A stretch of DNA of 64,000 nucleotides from Candidatus Sodalis endolongispinus (GTDB taxonomy: Bacteria > Pseudomonadota > Gammaproteobacteria > Enterobacterales > Enterobacteriaceae). Position 1 is the stretch's first letter. Every line of letters starts with the position of its first letter. The stretch lies in the NCBI RefSeq assembly GCF_018777395.1, contig NZ_JAFJYC010000001.1:2294001-2358000 (forward strand), in the 5' to 3' direction. Below the pieces are notes generated by a model. That model worked only from the letters and a program-made list of their open reading frames with translations. It was not told the DNA's origin and ran no database searches. Positions 48,145 through 58,351 of this stretch are shown here, one piece after another. Position numbers and translations under genes: made by a program.

Positions 48145-49530
48145 ATGCTAAAGATTTTTAACACCCTGACCCGCCAAAAAGAGGAATTTAAACCTATCCA
48201 TGCCGGTAAAGTCGGTATGTATGTGTGCGGCATCACCATGTACGACCTTTGCCACATCGGCCATGGGCGCACCTTCGTCGCCTTTGACGTCGTCACCCGC
48301 TATCTTCGCTACCGTGGTTATGAGGTGAATTATGTCCGTAATATCACCGATATCGAGGACAAGATTATTCGTCGCGCCGCTGAGAATGGAGAGACTTTTC
48401 AGCAGCTTACAGAGCGTATGATTAGCGAGATGCATAGCGATTTCGACCAGTTGAATATCCTGCGACCCGATCAGGAGCCGCGCGCCACGCACTATATAGA
48501 CGCAATAGTCGAACTGGTTGGTCAGCTTATCGACAGAAATCATGCCTATGTGGCCACCAACGGTGATGTGATGTTCGCCGTGGACAGCGACAGCGATTAT
48601 GGCTTGCTGTCCCGTCAGGATCTGGAGCAGCTTCAGGCCGGCGCCCGCGTTGAAGTGGCCGAGGTCAAACGAAATCCCATGGACTTCGTGCTGTGGAAAA
48701 TGTCAAATCCCGGCGAGCCGAGCTGGCCATCGCCGTGGGGCGACGGCCGCCCCGGCTGGCACATCGAGTGTTCGGCCATGAACGGCCGGCAGCTTGGCCA
48801 TCATTTCGACATTCACGGCGGCGGGTCGGATTTGATTTTTCCCCATCACGAAAATGAGATTGCGCAGTCCACCTGTGCCCATGATGGCCCCTACGTCAAT
48901 GTCTGGATGCACACCGGCATGGTGATGGTCGATCGCGAGAAGATGTCGAAATCGCTGGGCAACTTTTTCACCGTGCGCGACGTCCTGCGGTATTACGATG
49001 CCGAAACCGTACGCTATTTCCTGATGTCCGGCCATTACCGCAGTCAGCTGAATTACAGTGAAGATAATCTCAAACAGGCGCGCGCGGCCCTTGAGCGCCT
49101 GTATATCGCCCTGCGCGGTACCGATGCGAAAGCGGTTACCGCCGGCGGGGACCACTTTGTGGCGCAATTCACCGCCGCGATGGATGATGATTTCAATACG
49201 CCGGAAGCCTATTCCGTCCTGTTCGACCTCGCCCGTGAGGTCAACAGCCTGAAAAGCGAACAGCCGACGGCGGCGCAGGGGATGGCGGCGACGTTACGCC
49301 AGCTGGCCGGCGTGTTGGGCCTGCTGGAGCAGAGCCCTGCCGCCTTCCTGCAACAGGGCGCCGTGGAAGACGCGGATGACACTGCCATGATTGAGGTGCT
49401 TATTCAGCAGCGCAATGACGCGCGCAAGGCCCGGCAGTGGGCATTGGCGGATGAAGCCCGGGATAAACTGACCGCGCTCGGCATTGTGCTGGAAGATGGC
49501 CATCAGGGGACTATCTGGCGCCGCGGTTAA
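48145..49530 (+). CDS. cysS: CysS, cysteinyl-tRNA synthetase
   Basis: CysS charges tRNA-Cys. It is 461 residues, identical in length to E. coli. The class I motifs are HIGHGRTF (with the zinc cysteine in YVCGITMYD just before) and [11 protein letters not shown]. The other zinc ligands are in HIECSAMN and [11 protein letters not shown]. The anticodon-binding C-terminus ends [13 protein letters not shown]. The gene is intact. Confidence 0.97.
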   Translation: MLKIFNTLTRQKEEFKPIHAGKVGMYVCGITMYDLCHIGHGRTFVAFDVVTRYLRYRGYEVNYVRNITDIEDKIIRRAAENGETFQQLTERMISEMHSDFDQLNILRPDQEPRATHYIDAIVELVGQLIDRNHAYVATNGDVMFAVDSDSDYGLLSRQDLEQLQAGARVEVAEVKRNPMDFVLWKMSNPGEPSWPSPWGDGRPGWHIECSAMNGRQLGHHFDIHGGGSDLIFPHHENEIAQSTCAHDGPYVNVWMHTGMVMVDREKMSKSLGNFFTVRDVLRYYDAETVRYFLMSGHYRSQLNYSEDNLKQARAALERLYIALRGTDAKAVTAGGDHFVAQFTAAMDDDFNTPEAYSVLFDLAREVNSLKSEQPTAAQGMAATLRQLAGVLGLLEQSPAAFLQQGAVEDADDTAMIEVLIQQRNDARKARQWALADEARDKLTALGIVLEDGHQGTIWRRG

Positions 49531-49620
49531 AAGATGGCATGCAAGGAGCAACCTGGCGCCGCAGTTAATGGCCCGCGCCGGCGGCTGGCGCTGGTGCCGC
49601 CGGCGCGGCGGCCGCAACCC

Positions 49621-49833
49621 TCAGTCCGCTACCGTTATCTGCTGACCGGCGAAGGCGACCTGCTTCCCGCCGGTAATTTTACAGCGCCGACGGATTTCCA
49701 CCGCGCCATTTACCGTCACGCGACCCTCATCAATCGCCAGCTTGGCCGCCGCGCCGCTCTCGCACCAGCCTGAGATTTTCAGAAGGTCGCATAACGCGAT
49801 ATAGGGATGACCCTCAAAAGAAAATGTCGTCAT
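49621..49833 (-). CDS. ybcJ: YbcJ, S4-like RNA-binding protein
   Basis: The 70-residue protein is a single S4-type RNA-binding domain: [20 protein letters not shown], then [13 protein letters not shown] and EIRRRCKI. It resembles E. coli YbcJ, proposed to act in ribosome or RNA metabolism. It overlaps the folD stop by four bases and follows folD in the same operon. Confidence 0.92.
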   Translation of the reverse strand: MTTFSFEGHPYIALCDLLKISGWCESGAAAKLAIDEGRVTVNGAVEIRRRCKITGGKQVAFAGQQITVAD

Positions 49834-50708
49834 AATCTACCCTCCGGCGTAGACGAATCGTGATAATCTTCGCAGGCCTGCAGGGTATTATGGATAAGCG
49901 TGGCTACCGTCATCGGCCCAACACCGCCGGGCACCGGCGTAATGTAGGCGGCGCGCTCGGCGGCGCGGGCATAATCCACGTCGCCCACCACTTTACCGCT
50001 TTCCAGACGATTAATCCCCACATCCATGACCACCGCGCCGGGTTTAATCCACTCGCCGGGGATAAAGCCCGCTTTGCCTACCGCCACCACTAACAGGTCG
50101 GCATTTTCAATATGGCGCCGTAAATCGCGCGTGAAGCGATGGGTGACGGTCACGGTACAGCCCGCCAGCAACAGCTCGAGACTCATGGGCCGGCCGACGA
50201 TGTTGGAAGCGCCGACCACAACGGCGTTAAGGCCAAAGGTATCGATATGATAACGCTCCAGCAGCGTCACGATGCCGCGCGGGGTACAAGGACGCAGCAG
50301 CGGCGCGCGCTGACACAGTCGGCCGACATTGTACGGATGGAAACCGTCTACATCTTTATCTGGCGCAATGCGCTCCAGCGCGTTGATATTGTCTATCCCC
50401 GCCGGCAACGGCAGCTGCACCAGAATCCCGTCCACACTGCGATCGGCATTCAGTTGATCAATCAACGCCAACAATGCCGCTTCGGTGACCGTGCTGGGCA
50501 AATCATAGGAGAGGGAAATAAAACCGACGTCTTCACAGGCTTTGCGTTTACTGGCAACATAAATTTGCGAGGCGGGATCACCGCCGACCAGTACTACCGC
50601 CAGTCCCGGCGCGCGCTTGCCCGCCTGCAGACGCGCCTGAACCCGTGCGGCCACTTCATTTCTGACCTGTTGGGCAACGGCCTTACCATCAATTATTTTT
50701 GCTACCAT
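49830..50708 (-). CDS. folD: FolD, methylenetetrahydrofolate dehydrogenase/cyclohydrolase
   Basis: FolD interconverts methylene-, methenyl- and formyl-tetrahydrofolate using NADP. The 292-residue protein has the catalytic [14 protein letters not shown] (Tyr and Lys), [24 protein letters not shown], the cofactor site [15 protein letters not shown] and the end [13 protein letters not shown]. It is intact and slightly longer than E. coli (288). It lies beside tRNA-Arg(UCU) as in E. coli. Confidence 0.96.
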   Translation of the reverse strand: MVAKIIDGKAVAQQVRNEVAARVQARLQAGKRAPGLAVVLVGGDPASQIYVASKRKACEDVGFISLSYDLPSTVTEAALLALIDQLNADRSVDGILVQLPLPAGIDNINALERIAPDKDVDGFHPYNVGRLCQRAPLLRPCTPRGIVTLLERYHIDTFGLNAVVVGASNIVGRPMSLELLLAGCTVTVTHRFTRDLRRHIENADLLVVAVGKAGFIPGEWIKPGAVVMDVGINRLESGKVVGDVDYARAAERAAYITPVPGGVGPMTVATLIHNTLQACEDYHDSSTPEGRL

Positions 50709-50830
50709 CTGAATCGGAAATCCGTCAATGTAATCAGGCTGAGGGCGCTATTTTGGCAGAAGCGCGTCCCGCTGTCAGGCACAGAATGCATCCTGGCCTT
50801 TTGCCAATAGAACAATGGACAGAAAAGCCA

Positions 50831-50858
50831 TTGACTCAAACGCTTACCTCCGTATAAT
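50831..50858 (+). promoter_or_regulatory. Promoter of tRNA-Arg(UCU)
   Basis: TTGACT (50831-50836), a 16-base spacer and TATAAT (50853-50858) lie 33 bases before the tRNA. Confidence 0.8.
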
Positions 50859-50891
50859 CCAAACCGCATTCGGCACCACCGATAATGTTGT

Positions 50892-50968
50892 GCGCCCTTA
50901 GCTCAGTTGGATAGAGCAACGGCCTTCTAAGCCGTAGGTCGTAGGTTCGAGTCCTACAGGGCGCGCCA
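50892..50968 (+). tRNA. argU: tRNA-Arg, anticodon UCU
   Basis: The 77-base gene folds as a normal tRNA: acceptor GCGCCCT pairs with AGGGCGC, D-arm GCTCAGTTGGATAGAGC, anticodon loop CTTCTAA in an ACGGC/GCCGT stem, T-arm TAGGTTCGAGTCCTA and an encoded CCA. It matches E. coli argU nearly base for base. argU is the attachment site of the DLP12 prophage in E. coli, and the DNA just downstream here also looks acquired. Confidence 0.98.
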
Positions 50969-51023
50969 ATAAAATCAACAGGTTATGTGGTTTTCTCTCT
51001 CAAAACTTAAAATGATAGGTGCT

Positions 51024-51218
51024 TTAACGGGTGTTGTTAACTTTTTGGGCTTCTACCCATTCTTCATAATCTTTCTCAGGCCAGCCTAGGAAAGTACCGC
51101 TTCTACTTTTCTGTGGAGCTGGGGAATCTTTCTTTTTTGCCCACATCCGCCATAAGGTAGGATGGCTTTTACCGGTCAACTGACACATTTCTTTAAGTCC
51201 GATATAACGGGTTGCCAT
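51024..51218 (-). CDS. AlpA-family phage regulator
   Basis: The 64-residue protein starts at ATG 51218 behind a GAGAGG site and reads MATRYIGLKEMCQLTGKSHP, then TLWRMWAKKKDSPAPQKS and FLGWPEKDYEEW. This is the MerR-like helix-turn-helix and wing of AlpA/Cox-type regulators that control excision of P4-like elements. It lies 55 bases past the tRNA, pointing back to it. No integrase is visible nearby, so it is probably a leftover of an element integrated at argU. Confidence 0.75.
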   Translation of the reverse strand: MATRYIGLKEMCQLTGKSHPTLWRMWAKKKDSPAPQKSRSGTFLGWPEKDYEEWVEAQKVNNTR

Positions 51219-51414
51219 TTTTATAAACCTCTCTTTAATATTAAGCTGCTTCACTATTCGTCATAACGTTGAGCAATCAGGAAGTTGTGAATTGTAGGAA
51301 TGGGCTTTGTGGTGATGTAATGAAGGAGAGTCAGTATGTCGCTATCAATGTGATTTAGCCCCCTGAAACACCAGACAGTAGCTGTATCTCCAGATAAGAG
51401 ATAGGCTTGAATAT

Positions 51415-51810
51415 ATGTCTAACACTAACGCCAATTTTGATATGACCGGGATCCCGTTAGGTCAAGAATTCCGTAAACGTAAAACTCCTCAGGAAAAAAT
51501 GGCTATTATTCAGCAGACGATGGAGCCCGGCATGAATGTCTCCCATCTCGCACGACTGCACGGTATCCAGCCCAGCCTGCTGTTTAAGTGGAAAAAGCAA
51601 TATCAGGAAGGAAGCCTCACCGCCGTGGCTGCCGGGGAGGACGTTGTTCCTGCCTCTGAGCTTGCAGCTGCATTGAAGCAGGTCCGGGAGCTCCAGCGCC
51701 TTCTGGGTAAGAAGACGATGGAGATTGAGATCCTAAAAGAAGCCGTGGAGTACGGCCAGTCACGAAAATGGATAGCGCACGCGCCCTTGTTGCCAAAGGC
51801 CGGGGAATAG
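51415..51810 (+). CDS. IS2-like OrfA (DNA-binding transposase subunit)
   Basis: The 131-residue protein resembles IS2 InsC/OrfA. A helix-turn-helix spans [20 protein letters not shown] and [19 protein letters not shown]. The conserved block [20 protein letters not shown] is followed by a leucine-zipper-like coiled coil ([20 protein letters not shown]) and [11 protein letters not shown]. It overlaps orfB in the -1 frame, as usual in IS3-family elements that make OrfAB by frameshifting. The frame itself is intact. Confidence 0.88.
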   Translation: MSNTNANFDMTGIPLGQEFRKRKTPQEKMAIIQQTMEPGMNVSHLARLHGIQPSLLFKWKKQYQEGSLTAVAAGEDVVPASELAAALKQVRELQRLLGKKTMEIEILKEAVEYGQSRKWIAHAPLLPKAGE

Positions 51811-52269
51811 CACAGGTCAGCCGCGCCATGAGCGTGTCGCGTGCGCCGCTGTCACTGCGGATTAAGCGTTCTGCCGACTGGCAGGACAGGCGCTGTAACC
51901 GGCGTAATGACGAAGCAGACGCTGAAATACTGTCGGACATCCTCGACATCATCAGCGATATGCCCAGCTACGGCTATCGGCGGGTGTGGGGAATCCTGCG
52001 TAAACAACGTCGCGCAGAGGGACTGACGCCGGTAAATGCGAAACGACTTTACAGGATCATGTGTGAGCATAACCTGCTGTTATTACATTGAAAACCAGAG
52101 CGGCCGAGGCGTGAGCATAAGTGCAGGATCGCGGTGGCAGAAAGCGATATTCGCTGGTGTTCAGATGGCTTCGAGTTCGGCTGCGACAACGGTGAAAAAC
52201 TGCGGGTCACCTTCGCACTGGACTGCTGCGACAGAGAGGCCATAGACTGGGCTGCGAGCACTGGAGGCT
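51768..52269 (+). pseudogene. IS2-like OrfB fragment, left copy
   Basis: The start of OrfB ([20 protein letters not shown]) carries the HTH_21-type region PSYGYRRVWGILRKQRRAEG. A TGA at 52089-52091 stops it after NLLLLH. The same frame then continues [20 protein letters not shown] and the first catalytic Asp region ([14 protein letters not shown]). It is truncated at 52269 and lacks the other DDE residues. Confidence 0.85.
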
Positions 52270-52451
52270 GCAAGACGCCGTTAACATGCAGAAAAAGCAG
52301 AGGTCGCTCCCGCACCACAACAGCAGGTTAAAGAGACCGTAAGTAAAGGGCGACGGAAGCTATCAAGTCGGCTATTCCTGCGCCTCCGCCTATGCCGACT
52401 GAGCCCACGCATCCCGTTGCATCGCCTGCGCTGGCTGGGCCGACTATCCCT
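52270..52451. other. 182-bp foreign segment between the two IS pieces
   Basis: This DNA belongs to neither IS copy. One plus frame reads AIPAPPPMPTEPTHPVASPA, a proline-rich stretch that resembles a linker from a larger protein. No gene can be called. It may be a remnant of host or phage DNA trapped during the duplication. Confidence 0.5.
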
Positions 52452-53460
52452 CCTCTGAGCTTGCAGCTGCATTGAAGCAGGTCCGGGAGCTCCAGCGCCT
52501 TCTGGGATCCTAAAAGAAGCCGTGGAGTACGGCCAGTCACGAAAATGGATAGCGCACGCGCCCTTGTTGCCAAAGGCCGGGGAATAGCACAGGTCAGCCG
52601 CGCCATGAGCGGGTCGCGTGCGCCGCTGTCACTGCGGATTAAGCGTTCTGCCGACTGGCAGGACAGGCGCTGTAACCGGCGTAATGACGAAGCAGACGCT
52701 GAAATACTGTCGGACATCCTCATCATCAGCGATATGCCCAGCTACGGCTATCGGCGGGTGTGGGGCATCCTGCGTAAACAACGTCGCGCAGAGGGACTGA
52801 CGCCGGTAAATGCGAAACGACTTTACAGGATCATGTGTGAGCATAACCTGCTGTTATTACATTGAAAACCAGAGCGGCCGAGGCGTGAGCATAAGGGCAG
52901 GATCGCGGTGGCAGAAAGCGATATGCGCTGGTGTTCAGATGGCTTCGAGTTCGGCTGCGACAACGGTGAAAAACTGCGGGTCACGTTCGCACTGGACTGC
53001 TGCGACAGAGAGGCCATAGACTGGTCTGCGAGCACTGTAGGCTACGACAGTTCGACCGTGCAGGATGTGATGCTGATGTCGGTAGAAAAGCGCTTCGGCG
53101 ACAGGTTACCCGATACAGCGGTGCAGTGGTTGACGGACAACGGTTCAGCGTATACCGCGCATGAAACGCAGAGGTTCGCCAGAGAACTGGATCTGGAGCC
53201 CTGCACAACAGCGGTGAGCAGCCCGCAGAGCAATGGCATGGCCGAACGGTTCGTGAAGACGATGAAGGAAGACTATATCGAGTTCATGCCAAAACCGGAT
53301 GCGAGAACAGCCCTGCGAAACCTTGCAGCAGCGTTCACGCATTACAATGAAAACCATCCGCACAGCGCGCTGGGATATCACTCTCCGAGAGAATACCGGC
53401 GGCAGCGGGCTTCGTTAACTTAAGATACAAAAGCTGTACGGAGATGGCGGGGCAAGATCA
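52452..53460 (+). mobile_element. IS2-like element, right part (5'-truncated copy)
   Basis: This copy repeats 51653-52269 almost exactly (corresponding to 52452-53043), then continues to the right inverted repeat ending at 53460. Differences from the first copy include a 22-base deletion in the orfA end, loss of one codon (GAC) and scattered substitutions. It lacks the left end and most of orfA. Confidence 0.82.
52545..53423 (+). pseudogene. IS2-like OrfB transposase, nonsense mutation, right copy
   Basis: OrfB is nearly complete. It has the same TGA after NLLLLH (52863-52865) as the left copy, then continues in frame from [18 protein letters not shown]. All three catalytic regions are present: [27 protein letters not shown] and [19 protein letters not shown], and the typical end [17 protein letters not shown]. 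The shared stop shows that the mutation predates the duplication. Confidence 0.87.
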
Positions 53461-53706
53461 GATTTCGGCACCGAGAGAAAACAACATACAGATTTTGCGG
53501 CATTGTCAGACCGCGTTAAGCATCTGGTGGGGGATAAGGTCATCGCCTGTAAAGTAGCGCCGCCGGCCGATGAGTTAGATAAAACCTATATTTGGTCCGA
53601 CAGGACTGACCATTATCAGGTGCGTTTACGTCACAACCCGCATGCCTTTGGATTAGACAATCTTGAGGATTTGGCGGAAGTCCTGGACACATGGCAGAAG
53701 AATTGA
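53461..53706 (+). pseudogene. Unrecognised ORF truncated by the IS element
   Basis: The frame is open directly out of the IS right end: DFGTERKQHTDFAALSDRVK, then HLVGDKVIACKVAPPADELD and YQVRLRHNPHAFGLDNLEDL, to VLDTWQKN. A TTG at 53503 could start translation. The composition looks coding, but I do not recognise the family. It is most likely the 3' end of a gene cut by the IS insertion, possibly from the argU-linked element. Confidence 0.4.
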
Positions 53707-53945
53707 TGTCCCGCCAGCGGCCGCGCGCAACGTTTGGCAGCTACTGGTTAACGGAAATCCGATGGACACATTTGCCCGATGCGCACCTAGCCCGGCCAAT
53801 GAAACCGGGCTGTGCATGCCATCATGAGCAGAGGAGCCCAGGCGGTCACAGCAGACGCCTTTGCCGGCCGGATGATGCAGGCGCAGGACCACTTGACTGC
53901 CCTCACCCTGCGCCTGAGAGCAAAACGGCGCAGGAACGTAGAAGA

Positions 53946-55616
53946 TCACATCCCGCCTTTCGCCGCCCAGGTATCGCGCAGTCCGACGGTGCGGTTGAAC
54001 ACCGGATGCGCGGGGCTGAAGTGGCGGCTATCGGCACAGAAATAGCCTTCGCGCTCAAACTGAAAGGGTTCGCCCGCGTTGGCAGCCGGCACACCGGCTT
54101 CAACAAAGCCCTGGCGGATAACCAGCGAATCCGGATTCAGCGTCGAGAGAAAGTCTTCGGCCGCCGCCGGGTTGGCCTCGCTGAATAACCGATCATACAG
54201 GCGGAACTCCGCTGCAATGCTACGGCTGGCCGATACCCAGTGGATGACACCTTTCACCTTACGCCCGTCCGCAGGGTCTTTGCTCAATGTGTCTGGATCA
54301 TGGCGGCAGAAGATCGTGGTGATTTGTCCCTGGGCGTCTGTTTCCACGCGTTCAGCCTTAATCACAAACGCATTGCGCAGACGCACTTCCTTGCCCAATA
54401 CCAGTCGCTTGTACTGTTTGTTGGCTTCTTCACGGAAGTCAGCGCGATCGATATAGATTTCGCGGCTGAACGCGACCTGCCGGGTTCCCATTTCCGGCCG
54501 GTTGGGATGGTTCGGCATCACAATATCCTGTTCATTCTCCTCCGGCAGGCTTTCGATGACCACCCGTACCGGGTCGATCACCGCCATGGCGCGCGGCGCG
54601 TGTTCGTTGAGATCTTCGCGGATACACGCTTCCAGCGCGGCCATTTCAACATTATTATCCTGCTTCGTCACGCCGATGCGGCGGCAGAATTCGCGAATCG
54701 AGGCCGCCGTATAGCCGCGGCGACGCAGACCGGAAATCGTCGGCATGCGCGGATCGTCCCAACCCTCGACGACTTTCTCGGTGACCAAAAGATTCAGCTT
54801 GCGCTTGGACATAATGGCGTATTCGAGATTCAGCCGGGAGAATTCATATTGCCGGGGATGCACGGCGATGCTGATATTATCCAACACCCAATCATACAGC
54901 CGGCGGTTATCTTGAAACTCCAACGTGCAAAGGGAATGGGTAATGCCTTCCAGCGCATCGGAGATACAGTGGGTAAAGTCATACATCGGATAGATGCACC
55001 ACTTATTGCCGGTCTGGTGATGATCGGCGAATTTAATGCGGTATAGCACCGGGTCGCGCATCACCATAAACGGCGAGGCCATGTCGATCTTCGCCCGCAG
55101 GCAGGCGCTGCCTTCGGCAAATTCGCCCTGGCGCATGCTGGCGAATAACGCCCGGTTTTCTTCCACGCTCCGATCCCGATAAGGGCTGTTTTTACCCGGG
55201 CGCGTCAGGGTACCGCGATGATCGCGAATTTCATCCGGCGATAGCTGGTCGACATAGGCCAGCCCTTTATCAATTAGCTCAAGCGCGTAGTCATGCAGCT
55301 GGTCGAAATAATCGGAAGAGTAGTGAATATCACCGCTCCAGTTAAAACCCAGCCACTGTACGTCGTGCTTGATAGAGTCGACATATTCCATGTCCTCTTT
55401 GACCGGATTGGTATCATCGAAACGCAGGTTACATTGGCCCTGATAATCCTGGGCGATGCCAAAATTAAGGCAGATCGATTTGGCATGGCCGATGTGCAAA
55501 TAGCCATTTGGCTCCGGCGGAAAACGGGTATGCACCGATGTGTGCTTCCCCGAAGCCAGATCGTCGTCAATAATTTGACGAATAAAATTCGTTGGGCGGG
55601 CTTCAGCCTCACTCAT
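53946..55616 (-). CDS. glnS: GlnS, glutaminyl-tRNA synthetase
   Basis: GlnS charges tRNA-Gln. The 556-residue protein (E. coli 554) has the class I motifs [20 protein letters not shown] and [11 protein letters not shown], plus the tRNA-contact and beta-barrel anticodon domains (VNAL-type end [12 protein letters not shown]). It is intact. In E. coli glnS and nagE neighbour each other as here, but far from folD-argU, so the join to argU is a rearrangement. Confidence 0.97.
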   Translation of the reverse strand: MSEAEARPTNFIRQIIDDDLASGKHTSVHTRFPPEPNGYLHIGHAKSICLNFGIAQDYQGQCNLRFDDTNPVKEDMEYVDSIKHDVQWLGFNWSGDIHYSSDYFDQLHDYALELIDKGLAYVDQLSPDEIRDHRGTLTRPGKNSPYRDRSVEENRALFASMRQGEFAEGSACLRAKIDMASPFMVMRDPVLYRIKFADHHQTGNKWCIYPMYDFTHCISDALEGITHSLCTLEFQDNRRLYDWVLDNISIAVHPRQYEFSRLNLEYAIMSKRKLNLLVTEKVVEGWDDPRMPTISGLRRRGYTAASIREFCRRIGVTKQDNNVEMAALEACIREDLNEHAPRAMAVIDPVRVVIESLPEENEQDIVMPNHPNRPEMGTRQVAFSREIYIDRADFREEANKQYKRLVLGKEVRLRNAFVIKAERVETDAQGQITTIFCRHDPDTLSKDPADGRKVKGVIHWVSASRSIAAEFRLYDRLFSEANPAAAEDFLSTLNPDSLVIRQGFVEAGVPAANAGEPFQFEREGYFCADSRHFSPAHPVFNRTVGLRDTWAAKGGM

Positions 55617-55871
55617 GTTGATATTCCTCTACGCAACAGCACGACATTCATTACGCTTATGTTCCAACATGCCACGCCAGGACACAACCGTTTGTTAAAG
55701 AAATTCTCCATTCCGACGCTGCAGGGCGGCGGTTCGAAGTCTTTGTCGCGACCAGGGTGGGCATTAAGACGTCATCGCCGGCAGGCAATGACGAATTAAG
55801 GTGCGCTGCATCGGCTTACCACGCTGTTGCGCCGGGATCTCCCCCCGCTGTGCGAGGAAGGGCAACAGCAG

Positions 55872-55911
55872 AAAAAAACAACGCCAGGCCCCTTCGCGCG
55901 GCACGGGCGTT
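55872..55911 (-). terminator. Candidate terminator after nagE
   Basis: On the minus strand AACGCC...GGCGTT close a GC-rich hairpin followed by GTTTTTTT. It lies 72 bases past the nagE stop. The rest of the 366-base nagE-glnS gap shows no gene. Confidence 0.5.
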
Positions 55912-55982
55912 TTAACAGCATCACCGCGCTTGGCGCAGCCGCGGGCATTTCGCCGCGCGGCGCGCAAGGCAGGCGTTGTATT

Positions 55983-58022
55983 TTATTTGCCGATAAGATC
56001 CAGCAGCCGGCTTTGACCCGCTACCACGTTCGTGTCGGCGGTGGCGGTCAGCGCGCCAAACTCCTCCATATTGCTCACGACCACCGGGCTTATCATCGAA
56101 CGGGCGTTGGCATTCAGGTAGGCTAAATCCAGCTCCAGAATAGGCTGCCCCTGCGTCACCTTGCTGCCTTCCTCCACCAGGCAGGTAAAGCCCTGCCCGT
56201 TAAGAGCCACGGTATCGATACCGATATGCACTACCACTTCAGCGCCGCCGTCGGTTTCCAGACAGAAGGCATGATAGGTACTGAACATTTTGACCAGCGT
56301 ACCGTTCGCCGGCGACAGCAGCAGTTTATCGGTGGGACGTACGGCGATACCCTCACCCACGGCGCGGGTGGCGAAAGCTTCATCCGGCACCTGCTCCAGC
56401 GGCACCACTTCACCGGTAATCGGCGAAATGAGTGAAACCACCACCGGTTTACCTGCGGTGGGCGGCGTTTCCACGCGGGGGGCAGGCGCTGTGGCCGGCG
56501 TCGTGGATACCGCGCGCGCCGGGCTCACCGGTCCTTTGGCCAGGACGCTACGCATCGCGCCGGCGATGATTTCCGCGCTGGTACCGACAATGATTTGCAG
56601 ACTTTCTTTATTCAGACGGATCACGCCCTGAGCGCCGAGATTTTTTGCCACAGCGTCATTGACCAGCGACGTGTCTTTCACGCTCATACGTAGGCGGGTA
56701 ATACAGGCATCAATGCCGGTCAAATTGTCCGAGCCACCAATAGCACTGATATAACGACGCGCCAGTACTTGCGTCTTATCGCCTTCACCGCCGGCATCGA
56801 TATTCACATCGTAGCCATCGGTTTCATCGCCGGCCATTTGTAACTCGCGGCCCGGGGTGAGCAAATTAAAGCGTTTGATGGTGAAACGAAATACCAGATA
56901 ATACAGAACGAAGAACACCAGCCCCTGCGGGATAAGCATATACCAATGCACCGCCAGCGGGTTGCGGCTTGACAGCACCATATCCACCAGCCCGGCGCTA
57001 AAGCCGAATCCGGCGATCCAATGCATACTGGCGGCAATAAACACCGACAGGCCGGTCAACAGCGCGTGCAGAAAATACAGCACCGGTGCCACGAACATAA
57101 AGGAGAATTCCAGCGGTTCGGTGATGCCGGTAAAAAACGAGGCGAAGGCCGCGGCGAGCATGATCCGTGCCACTTTACTGCGGTTTTCGGGGCGGGCACA
57201 GTGGTAAATCGCCAGCGCCGCACCGGGCAGGCCAAACATCATGATCGGGAAGAAACCGGCCTGATAACGGCCGGTAATACCGATGATACCGGTACCGGCT
57301 TCGATCGACTGTTGGCCGCCGAGGAATTTAGGTATATCGTTAATGCCGGCGACATCGAACCAGAAAACCGAATTCAACGCGTGGTGTAAACCGACCGGAA
57401 TCAGCAAACGGTTGAAGAAGGCATAAATACCCGCCCCCACCGATCCGAGCTGCTGGATATGTTCACCGAACGTCACCAGCGCGTTAAAGATCACCGGCCA
57501 GATATACATCAGAATAAAGGCGATGAAAATCATCACGAAGGAAACCAGAATCGGCACCAGGCGGCGTCCGCTGAAAAACGACAGCGCCTTGGTGAGCTCG
57601 ACATGGCTGAATCGGTTATAAAGCTCGGCGGAGATAATCCCCACCAGGATGCCGACGAATTGGTTGTTGATTTTGCCAAACGCCGCCGGCACTTGATCCA
57701 CGGGGATTTTTTGTATCATCGCCACCGAGGCCGGCGCACACAGGGTTGTCACTACCAGAAAGCCGACAAAGCCGGTAAGCGCTGCGGCGCCGTCTTTATC
57801 TTTCGACATGCCATAGGCGACGCCGATGGCAAATAGCACCGACATATTTTCAATAATCGCCGACCCGGATTTAATGAAAAAAGCCGCCAGCGCATTGCTG
57901 CCCCCCCAGCCAACCGGATCGATCCAATAGCCCACACCCATCAGGATAGCGGCGGCGGGCAGTGTCGCCACCGGCACCATTAGCGCCCGGCCTATTTTCT
58001 GTAGATAACTGAGTATATTCAC
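55983..58022 (-). CDS. nagE: NagE, N-acetylglucosamine PTS enzyme IICBA
   Basis: NagE imports and phosphorylates N-acetylglucosamine. The 679-residue protein has the membrane IIC domain (IGRALMVPVATLPAAAIL, GLHHALNSVFWFD and the GITEPLEFSFMF motif). The IIB domain carries the phosphocysteine in TGIDACITRLRM. After an Ala/Pro/Thr-rich linker comes the IIA domain with the phosphohistidine in VVVHIGIDTVALNG. The frame is intact; E. coli NagE is 648 residues and the linker accounts for the extra length. It is divergent from nagBA with a shared control region. Confidence 0.96.
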   Translation of the reverse strand: MNILSYLQKIGRALMVPVATLPAAAILMGVGYWIDPVGWGGSNALAAFFIKSGSAIIENMSVLFAIGVAYGMSKDKDGAAALTGFVGFLVVTTLCAPASVAMIQKIPVDQVPAAFGKINNQFVGILVGIISAELYNRFSHVELTKALSFFSGRRLVPILVSFVMIFIAFILMYIWPVIFNALVTFGEHIQQLGSVGAGIYAFFNRLLIPVGLHHALNSVFWFDVAGINDIPKFLGGQQSIEAGTGIIGITGRYQAGFFPIMMFGLPGAALAIYHCARPENRSKVARIMLAAAFASFFTGITEPLEFSFMFVAPVLYFLHALLTGLSVFIAASMHWIAGFGFSAGLVDMVLSSRNPLAVHWYMLIPQGLVFFVLYYLVFRFTIKRFNLLTPGRELQMAGDETDGYDVNIDAGGEGDKTQVLARRYISAIGGSDNLTGIDACITRLRMSVKDTSLVNDAVAKNLGAQGVIRLNKESLQIIVGTSAEIIAGAMRSVLAKGPVSPARAVSTTPATAPAPRVETPPTAGKPVVVSLISPITGEVVPLEQVPDEAFATRAVGEGIAVRPTDKLLLSPANGTLVKMFSTYHAFCLETDGGAEVVVHIGIDTVALNGQGFTCLVEEGSKVTQGQPILELDLAYLNANARSMISPVVVSNMEEFGALTATADTNVVAGQSRLLDLIGK

Positions 58023-58126
58023 CGTATTTCCCCTATTAGCATGACTTTTTATTGGCGGCCGGTCTGCTGCTGCACCGCCTCTGTTGTTACCCTCGCCAGC
58101 AGCGCGAATGCCTCGCCGGCGAAAGA

Positions 58127-58214
58127 TTTAATTCTCTTCGCAAAATAATAACGGTTTTCTTAAGCAAATTTCATCTTGAATCGCTCTATTTTGTGACTTA
58201 TTCTAGTAAATAAG
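58127..58214. promoter_or_regulatory. Candidate NagC/CRP control region between nagE and nagBA
   Basis: Two AT-rich imperfect dyads resemble NagC operators: one around AATTCTCTTCGCAAAATAA (58130-58148), and CTTATTCTAGTAAATAAG (58197-58214). A CRP half-site TGTGA is at 58192-58196. E. coli has two NagC operators and a CRP site in the same interval. The exact sites are inferred by pattern only. Confidence 0.45.
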
Positions 58215-58351
58215 GCAAACTTATTTTTCATTAAAAAAATCAACCCGCAGTGGAACTGCAGGGAGGGACAACACGTCGGATTCCGGCGTCGGCGCCTAAC
58301 GGTTATACTCCCCGCTCATACACTGCCCCGCAACTTCTAACGAGGACAAAT

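Larger units (their letters stand above)
51351..52269 (+). mobile_element. IS2-like element (IS3 family), left part
   Basis: The left end begins TGATTTAGCCCCCTGAAACA, which partly matches the inverted right end of the second part (TGATCTTGCCCC). It contains a complete orfA and the first part of orfB. Similarity to the second copy ends near 52269 (ACTGGAGGCT), where 182 bases of unrelated DNA follow. No target-site duplication is seen (CAATG on the left, GATTT on the right). Confidence 0.82.

Noticed and set aside
53842-53945. Inverted repeat CTGCGCC/GGCGCAG downstream of glnS as a terminator
   Set aside because: The stem is present but no T tract follows on the minus strand, and the loop is long.
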